The notes beneath the pieces are model-generated. The model worked only from the letters and a program-made list of their open reading frames with translations. It did no database searches and was not told the origin of the DNA. Shown here one piece after another: positions 53,865 through 62,315 of a stretch of 64,000 nt of DNA. The stretch is from NCBI GenBank assembly GCA_964458575.1, contig CAYWMD010000029.1, positions 13,297 to 77,296 on the forward strand, read 5' to 3'. A program made the translations under genes and the position numbers. This DNA comes from CAYWMD01 sp964458575. GTDB taxonomy: Bacteria; Verrucomicrobiota; Verrucomicrobiia; Limisphaerales; JADLHS01. Each line of letters begins with the position of its first letter. Positions within the stretch are counted from its first letter, which is position 1.

Positions 53865-54293
53865 TTATGTCGGCAAATCCTTGCCCGTCGTCGTCACGGT
53901 GAGTTTGCCGTGCTTCACGCCTTTCGCGGCGATGAGTTGATCGGCGATGCTTTTCACCAACGCCGCCTTGCCGCGCACGAGCAGCACTTCCAGGCAGTTG
54001 TGATGGTCCAGGTGCACGTGCACGGTGGAGAGAATCACGTCATGATGATCATGCTGGATGTCCGTGAGCGTTTCCTGCACGTGCATCTTGTGGTGGTCAT
54101 AGACCAGCGTGATGGTGCCCACGATTTCCTCCGAACCGGTCTTCTGCCGGTGTTCCACGAGTTGATCGCGGATCATGTCGGCGATGGCGAGCGAGCGGTT
54201 GGTGTAGCCCTTCGCGGTGGTCATGTCGTCCAGTTGCCGCATCAAGGCCGGCGGCAATGAAACGGTGAAGCGGGCAGCGATTTCTTTTTTCAT
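53865..54293 (-). CDS. nikR: Nickel-responsive regulator NikR
   Basis: 142 residues. N-terminal ribbon-helix-helix (R-F-T-V-S-L-P-P-A-L-M-R-Q-L-D) that binds DNA, and a C-terminal ACT-like domain. The high-affinity Ni ligands align as His81, His92, His94 and Cys100 (Q-H-D-H-H...V-H-V-H-L-D-H-H-N-C), spaced exactly as H76, H87, H89, C95 of E. coli NikR. The family represses nickel uptake genes when Ni is bound. Likely targets are the permease genes around 60.9-63.0 kb and the small membrane and secreted genes just downstream. Confidence 0.95.
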   Translation of the reverse strand: MKKEIAARFTVSLPPALMRQLDDMTTAKGYTNRSLAIADMIRDQLVEHRQKTGSEEIVGTITLVYDHHKMHVQETLTDIQHDHHDVILSTVHVHLDHHNCLEVLLVRGKAALVKSIADQLIAAKGVKHGKLTVTTTGKDLPT

Positions 54294-54403
54294 GCACTTT
54301 AATTATTTGCAATCCCCGCGAGGGCGCAAGCCGGCTTTTGCAGGTCCGGTGGCTCTGCGATACCGTTCTGGCAATACTGCCCGGCTGACATTAAGTTCCG
54401 GTC

Positions 54404-57262
54404 GTGAGTTTTGAGTGCTCCCATCCGCATTGGCTCTGGCTGCTGTTGCCGGCCTGGGGTTGGATTGTGTGGTTGAGCCGCACCTCGGACGTGCAACTCG
54501 GCCCGGTGCGGCGTTGGATGGCCTGCGGCGGGCGGTTGGCGATTGTGACAGCACTGATCCTGGCGCTGGCGGGGATTCAATGGCGACGGCCGATCGAGGG
54601 CATGAACGTCTTCTTTGCCCTGGATCGTTCCGACAGCGTGCCCACGGCGCAACAGGAACAATCGTTGCGCTGGCTCAATGAGATGGTGCGTGACAAACCG
54701 CTGACCGACCGCGCGGGCGCGCTGGTGTTTGCGTCGGATGCCGCCATCGAAGCCTCGCCCAACGTCACGTTCACATTGCCCGAAGTGCAGGCGGTGGTTC
54801 CCACGGAGCGAACGGACCTGGGCGGCGCCATCCGGCTGGCGACGGCGGCGTTTCCCGAAACCGGCCAGCGGCGCATCGTCTTGCTGAGCGACGGCAACGA
54901 AAACCTCGATGACGCCTTGAACGCCGCCGTGTCCGCGCGCGCTTCCGGCGTGAGCATTGACGTGGTGCCGCTCGATGCCGAACGCGACAATCAGGTTTCC
55001 GTGCGCCGGCTGGATTTGCCGTCGTCCGTCGCCAAGGGGCAGACGTTCGAGGCGAAGGTCTTCGTGCAGGCGGCGCGGCCGGGCGCGACCAAGGTGCGCC
55101 TATACCGTGACGAGCAATATCTCGGCGAAAGTTCGATGCAACTCGAAGCCGGGAAGAATCTCTTCACTTTTCCCCAGACGCTGACCGAGCCGGGGTTTTA
55201 CAACTACGACGTGCGCGTCGAGGCGGCGGGCGACCTGCTGCCGCAGGATAATCGCGCGTTCGGTTTCGTGTGGGTGCGCGGCGTGCCGCGGGTGCTGATC
55301 GTATCCACCGACCCGGAGGCGGACCGGTTGCTGGCCGATGCGTTGAAGTCGTCCGACTTGGAAATCAAATTGACCGGCCTCAAGGGTTTTCCCGCGTCGC
55401 TCGCCGAGTTCAACAGTTATGACTCGGTGCTCTTCTGCAACGTCGCGGCGGGCGATGTGAGCCGCGAGCAACTGCGCCTGCTCGAAAGCGCGGTGCGCGA
55501 TTTCGGCGTCGGTTTTGTTTGCGTCGGCGGACCGGACACCTACGCCGCGGGCGCGTATCGCAGCACGCCGCTGGAAACCATTCTGCCCGTGGACATGGAA
55601 TTGAGCAGCAAGAAGGTCCTGCCGCCGGGCGCGTTGGTGCTGATCATTGATCGCTCGGGCAGCATGACGGGGCCAAAGCTCGAAATGGCGCGGCAGTCGG
55701 CCATGGGCGCGGTGCAGGCGCTGGCGGACAGCGATTACATCGGCGTCATCGCGTTCGATGGTGTGCCCTTTGTGGTGGCGGATTTGCAGAAGGGTCAGAA
55801 CCGGCGACAAATCATCAGCGATATCAGCCGCATTGACGCGGGGGGCGGCACGAGCATGTATCCGCCCATGGAACGCGCGTTCGAGATGCTCAAGAACGTG
55901 AAGGCGACCCTGAAGCATTGCATCATCCTGACCGATGGCGTTTCCACCGGCGGCGACTTCAGCGGACTGACGCGCAAGATGGCGGAGCATCGCATCACGG
56001 TTTCGACGGTCGGCCTGGGGGAGGACTTGAACGGACCGCTGTTGCGGGAGATCGCCGACCTCGGCAAAGGGAGGTTTTACTTCGTGCCGCAACCGACCCT
56101 TTTGCCACAGATCTTCATCAAGGAAACCGCCATCATTCTCAAGTCCGCCATCAACGAAGAACCGTTCACCCCGCGTCTCATTGCCGCCACTGAACCGGTG
56201 CGGGGCGTCGCGGCATTTCCCCAACTGCTCGGTTACGTGGCCACCGAACCCAAACCGCGCGCCGAGACGCCGCTGGTCACGCAGAAGGGCGATCCGCTGC
56301 TGGCGCACTGGCAATTTGGGCTGGGCCGCACGGTGGCGTTTACTTCCGATGCGCGGAATCAGTGGGCGCGCAACTGGACGACGTGGCCGCAATACCAACA
56401 ATTCTGGCGGCAGGTGGCGCGCTGGAGTTTGCGCCGGCTGGCGAACGCCGACTTCGTGGCCGGGGCGGCGATTGAATCCGGCGCGGGCCGTGTGAGCGTG
56501 GAAGCATTGGATGCGCAGGGCGATTTTCAAAACTTTCTCACTTTGCAAGCCGTCGTGGTCGGGCCAAACGCCGGCAAACAGACCGTCGCCTTGAAACAGA
56601 CCGCGCCCGGTCATTACGAAGCGAACTTCCCCGCGACGGAAACCGGCGCGTATCTGCTTAACGTCTTGCAGATGGAAAACGGCCGGCCGGTCGCGCAACA
56701 AATCGTCGGGGCCAGCCTCGCCCATTCGCCGGAACTCAACGCGGGCGGCGCAAACCTGCCGTTGCTCAAGCGGATCGCCGAAGTCACGGGCGGGCGCGTG
56801 CTTGACCCCACCGGACCGGCGGGCAATCCGTTCTTTCACGAACGCGAGAAGACCTTTCAGTCGCAGGAGTTGTGGGAATGGCTGCTGCGCTTTGTCGTGA
56901 TTACGTTCGTTCTCGATGTCGGCGTGCGCCGGGTGCAACTGGAGCGCGAGGAACTGTTGCGCGCGATTCGTTACCTGATGGGGCTGCTGCCGTTCTGGCC
57001 GAAGCCCACACCGACCGCCGCGGCCAAGCCCTCGCTGGCCACGCTGCTTTCCCGCCGGAATGCGCTGCGCGAACAAACCCCGGCCGCGCCGGTTTTCGAA
57101 ATCATCACCGCGCCGGCCCGGTTCATTCCTCAACCACCGGTTCAAGCCGGGCCGACAGAAAGACCGCTGCCAACGCAGGAAACTCCGCCGGCCGGGACGG
57201 GCACGACCTCGCGTTTGTTGGAAGCCAAGCGCCGGGCGCACCGTCGGCGGGAAGCCGGTTGA
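54404..57262 (+). CDS. Large membrane VWA-domain protein
   Basis: 952 residues. Two N-terminal hydrophobic helices (~8-25, ~42-62) and a first VWA-like region with D-R-S-D-S-V at ~75. A glutamine-amidotransferase-like segment follows (~300-400, VGGPDTYAAGAYRSTPL). The main VWA domain carries the MIDAS motif D-R-S-G-S-M at ~413, T-S-M-Y-P-P and T-D-G-V-S. A beta-rich region leads to a C-terminal helix (~825-845) and an Arg/Pro tail. Similar VWA/GATase-like proteins accompany MoxR-type ATPases and BatA/B-like systems, which are not seen nearby. Role unknown. Confidence 0.82.
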   Translation: MSFECSHPHWLWLLLPAWGWIVWLSRTSDVQLGPVRRWMACGGRLAIVTALILALAGIQWRRPIEGMNVFFALDRSDSVPTAQQEQSLRWLNEMVRDKPLTDRAGALVFASDAAIEASPNVTFTLPEVQAVVPTERTDLGGAIRLATAAFPETGQRRIVLLSDGNENLDDALNAAVSARASGVSIDVVPLDAERDNQVSVRRLDLPSSVAKGQTFEAKVFVQAARPGATKVRLYRDEQYLGESSMQLEAGKNLFTFPQTLTEPGFYNYDVRVEAAGDLLPQDNRAFGFVWVRGVPRVLIVSTDPEADRLLADALKSSDLEIKLTGLKGFPASLAEFNSYDSVLFCNVAAGDVSREQLRLLESAVRDFGVGFVCVGGPDTYAAGAYRSTPLETILPVDMELSSKKVLPPGALVLIIDRSGSMTGPKLEMARQSAMGAVQALADSDYIGVIAFDGVPFVVADLQKGQNRRQIISDISRIDAGGGTSMYPPMERAFEMLKNVKATLKHCIILTDGVSTGGDFSGLTRKMAEHRITVSTVGLGEDLNGPLLREIADLGKGRFYFVPQPTLLPQIFIKETAIILKSAINEEPFTPRLIAATEPVRGVAAFPQLLGYVATEPKPRAETPLVTQKGDPLLAHWQFGLGRTVAFTSDARNQWARNWTTWPQYQQFWRQVARWSLRRLANADFVAGAAIESGAGRVSVEALDAQGDFQNFLTLQAVVVGPNAGKQTVALKQTAPGHYEANFPATETGAYLLNVLQMENGRPVAQQIVGASLAHSPELNAGGANLPLLKRIAEVTGGRVLDPTGPAGNPFFHEREKTFQSQELWEWLLRFVVITFVLDVGVRRVQLEREELLRAIRYLMGLLPFWPKPTPTAAAKPSLATLLSRRNALREQTPAAPVFEIITAPARFIPQPPVQAGPTERPLPTQETPPAGTGTTSRLLEAKRRAHRRREAG

Positions 57263-57299
57263 ATTATCAATGTGAATTTGAAACCGGCGGACGTCTGCG

Positions 57300-57950
57300 T
57301 CAGGGACTCTTGAACTGCGTGCCGTTGCGGTCGGCGTAGCGCATGATTACACCGCTGTCGCCGGTGCGGCGATACCAGGTCTTGCTGCTCATGGGAGCGC
57401 CGGGACCGCCGGACTTTCCGCTGGAGGAACGCGGGCCGAGACTCCACACGACCCAGCGCACCGGACTTTCGGCGGGCTTCGAATAGCGTTGGCCGTAGTC
57501 GCCGTCGAGATTCGGATAATTCGTCGGCACCCAGAGCGAATAATCGCCGGTGGGGGTTCCGTTGAGGAGGATCGGGCCGGGCGCAGCGAATTTATACGTG
57601 TGGCCGGGATCGAACGGGTCATCCAGATTTGCCGAGCGTCCGGGCTGGTCGCCGTGCGGCAGATAACGCGCCTCCGCCAGTTCCACCGGCAATTCGCACC
57701 AGTGCTCGGCCATGTCGGTGTTGCAATTCACGCGCACCGGCGGCAAGCGCCCCGCGTGGTCGTCGGCATACATTTGGAGCGCCAGGCCAATGCCGTACAG
57801 CTCCGCGTGAACTTTCACCACCTTGGCCTTCTCTTTCGCGCGCGACAGCGCGGGCAACAGCATCGCCGCCAACACCGCGATGATGGCGATCACTACGAGC
57901 AACTCGATCAGTGTGAAGGCCGGACTTGCACCCGGAGCGCGGACAGCCAT
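57300..57950 (-). CDS. Pseudopilin-like protein (prepilin leader)
   Basis: 216 residues from the ATG at 57950, which gives a short basic leader M-A-V-R-A-P-G-A-S-P-A before FTLIELLVVIAIIAVLAAM. The frame is open further upstream into the preceding gene. The globular part has paired Cys (V-N-C...H-W-C-E-L) and ends Y-A-D-R-N-G-T-Q-F-K-S-P without an H-X9-DG motif. It lies 100 nt downstream of a secreted protein gene on the same strand, forming the third such pair. Confidence 0.8.
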   Translation of the reverse strand: MAVRAPGASPAFTLIELLVVIAIIAVLAAMLLPALSRAKEKAKVVKVHAELYGIGLALQMYADDHAGRLPPVRVNCNTDMAEHWCELPVELAEARYLPHGDQPGRSANLDDPFDPGHTYKFAAPGPILLNGTPTGDYSLWVPTNYPNLDGDYGQRYSKPAESPVRWVVWSLGPRSSSGKSGGPGAPMSSKTWYRRTGDSGVIMRYADRNGTQFKSP

Positions 57951-58050
57951 GTCCCCACGTTGGCACCAAAGGTCTGGAACACGCGGACAAAGCTGTCCGC
58001 GCTCCTCACGTTGATTTGCCGCCGCTGCGTCCATTTGAAGTAACTGCTCG

Positions 58051-59241
58051 CTATTGCACGCGTTCCAACCGGTAGAATCGCGTCTGCGCCTCCGCCGGGT
58101 CAATGATAACCGTCCAGCGTCCGTTCACCAGCACCGGCAAGTTGGTCGCCGGCTGCCAGACGCCCGGACCGCCCACCGTGTTCGTGTATTGCAATTGATA
58201 GTTGGCCAACGACCCCGGCCAGGTGATGACCGGCGCTTGGGCGATGTTCAACACGGGCTCTTCCGAGGGCACGATCTCCTGCACGAACAGTTCGTAGCGG
58301 TTTGTTCCCTGGTTGCCCGAACCGCTCTCCTGATTGAGAATCCCAATCGCATCAAAACTGCCCGTGGGTGCCGGCCCAAGACTGTAGCGCGGATGCCGCA
58401 GCGAGAAATATCGGTTCGCGCCATCGGTCGCGGAACAGAGGCGATTGCCCCACGTATTGGCGGGGTTCCAGCCGCTGGTCGTCACGAGCGTCAGGCCGTT
58501 GATTCGCACCCGCATCCCCTGCCAATGTTCGCCGCCGGTGGCGCGCGTCGCATCGAAGATGTCCTCGGACGTGGCCGCGTCGTTGTCGTTCGTGCGGACG
58601 AGCGAAGCCAGCGAAAGCACTTCGGGCGCGGGCAGGCCGTAGTTGGACGCGACGAGCGAAATGGTGAAGTCGTAGGCCGGGTCAACGTGATGGGTCTCAT
58701 TGATGTTGAGTTTGCCGCCGTAGAACGCGAACGAGTTCGCGGTGACGGACACCAGATCGCCCTTGCGGAACGCATGGCCCGTGGCCGGGTCGTGATTCAA
58801 CCGGTCCAGCTCCGCCGTCCACGCGCCGTTGGTGTAACTGAGATCGCTGCTGCCGTTCCACGGCATGTTGCCATAGTTCTGACCCATGTAACAAAATGTG
58901 CCCAAGCGGTCACCCGGCATCACCGCCTGCACCGCGATCTGCCATTCGGCACCCATTTTGAAAAAGTCCGACGGGCCGGTGTACGGGATGAAATTCGGGG
59001 TCGCGTCCAGCATTTCGTCCGGATCCGTCACCAGCACCCCGATGACGGTGAACGGCGGCGGGCCGGCCCAAACGTTCGAGCCGACGGCATTGACGGCCTG
59101 AACGTTCCAATGCGTCTCCGCGCGCAACGGCGCGGCCAGCAACGGCAACATGAGTGCGGCGGCCAGCAGGAGGTGGAAAACTGTGAATGACCGGCGGCAA
59201 ATCGCCGGTTGACCGGTTGGAATGTGAAGTGTTACGTTCAT
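58051..59241 (-). CDS. Secreted protein of the F-Y-R-tail group
   Basis: 396 residues from the ATG at 59241; the frame continues far upstream through the antisense of other genes, which is ignored. Signal peptide (F-H-L-L-L-A-A-A-L-M-L-P-L-L-A-A-P-L-R-A-E). The mature protein is beta-rich with N-x-T/S runs and has T-F-C-Y-M-G-Q-N-Y-G-N-M-P-W near residue ~115. Its end (G-V-W-Q-P-A-T-N-L...T-R-F-Y-R-L-E-R-V-Q) is the shared tail. It diverges from the nucleoside-hydrolase fusion with only 30 bp between start codons, so they probably share control. Function unknown; nickel/cobalt context suggests uptake. Confidence 0.75.
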   Translation of the reverse strand: MNVTLHIPTGQPAICRRSFTVFHLLLAAALMLPLLAAPLRAETHWNVQAVNAVGSNVWAGPPPFTVIGVLVTDPDEMLDATPNFIPYTGPSDFFKMGAEWQIAVQAVMPGDRLGTFCYMGQNYGNMPWNGSSDLSYTNGAWTAELDRLNHDPATGHAFRKGDLVSVTANSFAFYGGKLNINETHHVDPAYDFTISLVASNYGLPAPEVLSLASLVRTNDNDAATSEDIFDATRATGGEHWQGMRVRINGLTLVTTSGWNPANTWGNRLCSATDGANRYFSLRHPRYSLGPAPTGSFDAIGILNQESGSGNQGTNRYELFVQEIVPSEEPVLNIAQAPVITWPGSLANYQLQYTNTVGGPGVWQPATNLPVLVNGRWTVIIDPAEAQTRFYRLERVQ

Positions 59242-59271
59242 GTCGCGAAGTGTGAATGTATTGTTCGTATT

Positions 59272-60765
59272 ATGCAACAACAAAAACGTATGAATATCCT
59301 GGCGCTGGTGGCGGGGGCGCTCCTTCTGATCGGCAGCCACACCGTCCGCGCCCACACCGGCCCGCCCGTCATCGTGGACACGGACATGGCGGCGGACGAC
59401 GCCCGCGCGCTGGCCTTGCTGCTGGCCTCGCCATTTGTTGAGGTCGTTGCGGTGGTGACCAGTGATGGGGTCAGCCCGCCGGATGTCGGCGCCACCAACG
59501 TCTGCCGCATCTTGCGGTTTCTGAAACACGACGACGTGGCGGTAGGCGTGGGCCGCACGTTGACCGCCGTGCCGCCGCCGTTTCGCGCCAATGCCGTCGG
59601 ATTGGACTGGAATCAATTGGGTGAGCCGGCGCTTCCCCGGAGCGGCTGGGCGGGCGCCGTCAGCGTCATTCTTCAACTCGTCTCGCAGCACCCGGACGAA
59701 CGCGTGCTTTACATCTGTCTGGGACCACTCACGAATCTGGCGGACGCCCTCGAAAAGAACCCCGATCTGGCCGAACGCATCGAGGCCGTGATCTGGTCCG
59801 GCACACCGGCCAACTCGGCCCGGCCGGATTGGAACGCCCGGCGCGACCTCGAGGCCGTGAAGAAAATCGCGGCCAGCGGCCTCCGCGTGGAGGCGGTTCA
59901 CTGGGCCGCCGCCGACGCGCCGGTTCTCGACGACGCGCTGCTCAACGATCTGCGCGGCATGGACTCGCGCGCGGCGGACCTGATTGTTCGCCTGCACAGC
60001 GCGGGACGCGGCGGCGAACTCGTCCGCGCCCGGCACTTGCGCTTGTGGGACGACCTGGTGGCATTGCGTCTCACCAAACCCTCGCTCGTCACGAATGTCG
60101 CGGTTCACGGACAGGCGCTCTGGCGGGAAGTCACTCCGTTGGATGCGGTGACCGTGCGCAACGCGCTGCCAGGCGCATTGCGGTTGCTGCCCCCGCGCGG
60201 CACCGTTGTGCTCGCCGATTTTCCCGCGAGCGAGCCGTCGGGGCTGCTCCCCGATATGCGCGAGATTGCGCCGCAAATCATTGCGCGCCACGGCGTCGAG
60301 GAATGGAAGGCCACCGTGCTGACGAGCGAATTGCACCGGCACCTCGGCACCTACTCGATTGTCGGGGCGAAGATGGGCCTGCGGGCACGCGAATTCTTCG
60401 AGGTGGATTTGGATGAGTTGCAGGTGGAAAGCCACGCGGGACTGAAGCCGCCCCTGAGTTGCGTGAACGACGGTTTGCAGGTCGCCACCGGCGCGAGTTT
60501 GGGTCGTGGGACGATCACCGTGCTTACGAACGCGACGGGCTGCGAAGCAGTTTTCATCCACGACGATCAGCGTTTGCGGTTGCGGCTGAAACCGGAATTC
60601 GCCAAACGCATTGCGACCGACATGGCCGAACTGGCGAAACGCCACGGCGGAACGACCCCCGCGTATTTCCAGGCCGTGCGCGGCGTGTCGTTGCAACACT
60701 GGTTGAACTTCGACCGCCACACGATGTTTGAAGAAGCCAGCGAAACCGTTCCGGCCAAACCTTAA
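59272..60765 (+). CDS. Nucleoside hydrolase fused to an FmdE-like domain
   Basis: 497 residues from the ATG at 59272 (an ATG at 59290 is equally possible). Signal peptide (I-L-A-L-V-A-G-A-L-L-L-I-G-S-H-T-V-R-A-H). Residues ~25-310 are an inosine/uridine-type nucleoside hydrolase: I-V-D-T-D-M-A-A-D-D-A-R-A-L (Ca-binding Asp cluster) and C-L-G-P-L-T-N-L-A. Residues ~345-480 resemble FmdE (L-G-T-Y-S-I-V-G-A-K-M-G-L-R-A-R, V-N-D-G-L-Q-V-A-T-G-A-S-L-G-R-G). FmdE-like domains occur near molybdenum and nickel genes. Exported fusion just ahead of two HupE-type permease genes; the reaction is unclear. Confidence 0.78.
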   Translation: MQQQKRMNILALVAGALLLIGSHTVRAHTGPPVIVDTDMAADDARALALLLASPFVEVVAVVTSDGVSPPDVGATNVCRILRFLKHDDVAVGVGRTLTAVPPPFRANAVGLDWNQLGEPALPRSGWAGAVSVILQLVSQHPDERVLYICLGPLTNLADALEKNPDLAERIEAVIWSGTPANSARPDWNARRDLEAVKKIAASGLRVEAVHWAAADAPVLDDALLNDLRGMDSRAADLIVRLHSAGRGGELVRARHLRLWDDLVALRLTKPSLVTNVAVHGQALWREVTPLDAVTVRNALPGALRLLPPRGTVVLADFPASEPSGLLPDMREIAPQIIARHGVEEWKATVLTSELHRHLGTYSIVGAKMGLRAREFFEVDLDELQVESHAGLKPPLSCVNDGLQVATGASLGRGTITVLTNATGCEAVFIHDDQRLRLRLKPEFAKRIATDMAELAKRHGGTTPAYFQAVRGVSLQHWLNFDRHTMFEEASETVPAKP

Positions 60766-60818
60766 TCGTGCGCTGGAAATTCGGCGTTCTTTGAATCTGC
60801 TTTGGCAACGGGCCTCTA

Positions 60819-60835
60819 CAGGTTGGGACAACCTG
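60819..60835. repeat. Palindrome CAGGTTG-gga-CAACCTG
   Basis: A perfect 7-bp stem with a GGA loop in the nucleoside hydrolase-hupE spacer; one of four similar palindromes with a GGA/TCC-type loop in this locus. T-tract absent. Confidence 0.6.
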
Positions 60836-60921
60836 CGCTGCGTCATCTGGCGATATTCAAAAACTCTTGCCACACCCGCCTGTCTGCGCTTAGAACCCAG
60901 CAAGATAAACCGCAGAATGTC

Positions 60922-61515
60922 ATGAAATTGAAATTGAGAACCCTTGTCGTCCTGGCCGGATTTCTTTTCCTGTTCCCTTCCCTCGCCTCGGCCCACACCG
61001 AAACCGGGACGATTGGCGGTTTCGTCAGCGGCTTCAGTCACCCGATCGGCGGGCTGGATCACATTGTGGCGATGGTGGCCGTGGGACTTTGGGGAGCGTT
61101 CCTGGGCGGTCAGGCGATGTGGTTGTTGCCGGTGGTGTTTCCCGTGGTGATGGCTTTCGGTGGAGCGTTGGGCGTGCTGGGTGTTCCGCTGCCGGCGGTC
61201 GAAACCGGCATTGCCATCTCCGGCGTCATCCTGGGTATGATGGTGGCCTGTGCGGTAAAACCGCCGTTGTGGGTGGCGGCGGTGATCGTCGGTTTGTTCG
61301 CAATCTTTCACGGCCACGCGCATGGAACGGAACTGCCCGCCGCGGCGAACGCATTGACTTACGCGGTCGGCTTTGTCATTTGCACCGGGCTGCTGCATTT
61401 GAGCGGCATCGCGATGGGCTTGCTGGTGCGCTGGCCGTGGGGACGAATCACAGTGCGGGTCGGCGGAGTGGCCATCGCGCTGGTGGGGTTCGGATTTCTG
61501 TTCAAGCTTTTGTGA
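60922..61515 (+). CDS. hupE: HupE/UreJ-family Ni/Co permease
   Basis: 197 residues from the ATG at 60922. Signal-like first helix ending ASAHTETG, then five or six transmembrane helices. HupE motif 'GFSHPIGGLDHIVAMVAVGL' (H-P-x5-D-H) at ~36-55 and 'IFHGHAHG' at ~130 carry the His/Asp residues of the predicted metal path. Family members bring nickel (or cobalt) across the inner membrane for hydrogenase, urease or B12. Its stop overlaps the GTG start of a second HupE gene. Confidence 0.9.
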   Translation: MKLKLRTLVVLAGFLFLFPSLASAHTETGTIGGFVSGFSHPIGGLDHIVAMVAVGLWGAFLGGQAMWLLPVVFPVVMAFGGALGVLGVPLPAVETGIAISGVILGMMVACAVKPPLWVAAVIVGLFAIFHGHAHGTELPAAANALTYAVGFVICTGLLHLSGIAMGLLVRWPWGRITVRVGGVAIALVGFGFLFKLL

Positions 61516-62132
61516 GCGCGCGGCGAGGCCAATCGCGGTCAAGCCGATGGCTGCCGCTTTTTGTGCTTGCGCCATTCAGCTTTCCCACCTCGGCGCACGC
61601 CCACACGACGATCAAGGGCATGGGCGACTTCGTGAGCGGACTGGCGCACCCGCTGATGACACCCTCTCACGTTCTCATTCTGCTGGCGCTGGGCTTGATG
61701 CTTGGCCAACACACGCCGCTGAAACTCAAAATGCCGGTTCTGGTCTTTGTCCCGCTCTCCGCTGTTGCATTGATTCTGACCACGACGCGTTTGGCGGTGA
61801 CGGTCCCCCAACCCGTTCTTATCGGGATCGCTCTCGGCGCGGCAATCTTGGTCTCGTTGGAAAAAGCCCTTCCACCGGTGGGCGTGGGTGCGCTTCTGGC
61901 TTTGGCCGCGCTCGGCATCGGATTTGATTCCGCGGTGGAGAGCGGCACGACCGCCGTCGTGGTCAAGACGTTGTTGGGAATCTGGGTTGCGCTGGCCGTG
62001 GTGTTGTTCGATCTCGCGTTCTACGTTTCGCACTGCACACAGAAGCAATGGATGAAAGTCGGCATCCGGGTGCTCGGTTCATGGATCATCGCCATCTCCT
62101 TGCTGGTGCTGGCTTTTTCGCTCAGGAGGTAA
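61512..62132 (+). CDS. Second HupE/UreJ-family protein
   Basis: 206 residues starting at the GTG that overlaps the hupE stop (GTGA at 61512-61515). Signal sequence (R-W-L-P-L-F-V-L-A-P-F-S-F-P-T-S-A-H-A), then M-G-D-F-V-S-G-L-A-H-P-L-M-T-P-S-H, a shifted form of the HupE H-P-x-D-H signature in which Asp-His is replaced by P-S-H. Six further hydrophobic segments follow. It may pair with HupE or carry a modified metal site. The tandem arrangement implies a two-component permease or a paralogous pair. Confidence 0.8.
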   Translation: MSARRGQSRSSRWLPLFVLAPFSFPTSAHAHTTIKGMGDFVSGLAHPLMTPSHVLILLALGLMLGQHTPLKLKMPVLVFVPLSAVALILTTTRLAVTVPQPVLIGIALGAAILVSLEKALPPVGVGALLALAALGIGFDSAVESGTTAVVVKTLLGIWVALAVVLFDLAFYVSHCTQKQWMKVGIRVLGSWIIAISLLVLAFSLRR

Positions 62133-62171
62133 CGCCCGGCGATTTGACCGCCGGAAATATTTTGGTGGAGC

Positions 62172-62234
62172 GCGGATTGTCCCAATCCGCAGCGGCCCGA
62201 AACACGCTGAGGCAGCGAGTTGAGGACAACTCGC
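62172..62234. repeat. Two palindromes of the GGA-loop family
   Basis: GCGGATTG-tcc-CAATCCGC (62172-62190, perfect 8 bp) and GCGAGTTG-agga-CAACTCGC (62215-62234, perfect 8 bp). They lie in the spacer between the second HupE gene and the UreH-like gene, with no U-tract. Confidence 0.6.
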
Positions 62235-62315
62235 GCTCCGCTTCGAGCAGGCGACGGTAGCGCCAGCGGCGAGCGCGGACTTTGATTATGAAGAAATTAT
62301 ATTTGCGTAATACTC

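Noticed and set aside
55100..57241. A 713-codon frame antisense to the VWA gene
   Set aside because: Composition (Arg, Gln, Gly, His) and lack of domains show it to be the mirror of a high-GC coding region.
59229..59256. Possible NikR operator: GTGTTAC (59229-59235) in the divergent start region
   Set aside because: The half-site matches a published NikR half-site form, but the expected inverted partner GTAACAC is not found 13-14 nt away (GTGTGAA instead). Not strong enough to annotate.
58051..61575. A 1174-codon open frame on the minus strand
   Set aside because: Only the part from the ATG at 59241 downward has a signal peptide and protein-like composition. The rest is antisense to the nucleoside hydrolase and HupE genes and is Arg/Gln/His-rich low-quality text, a common GC-rich artefact.
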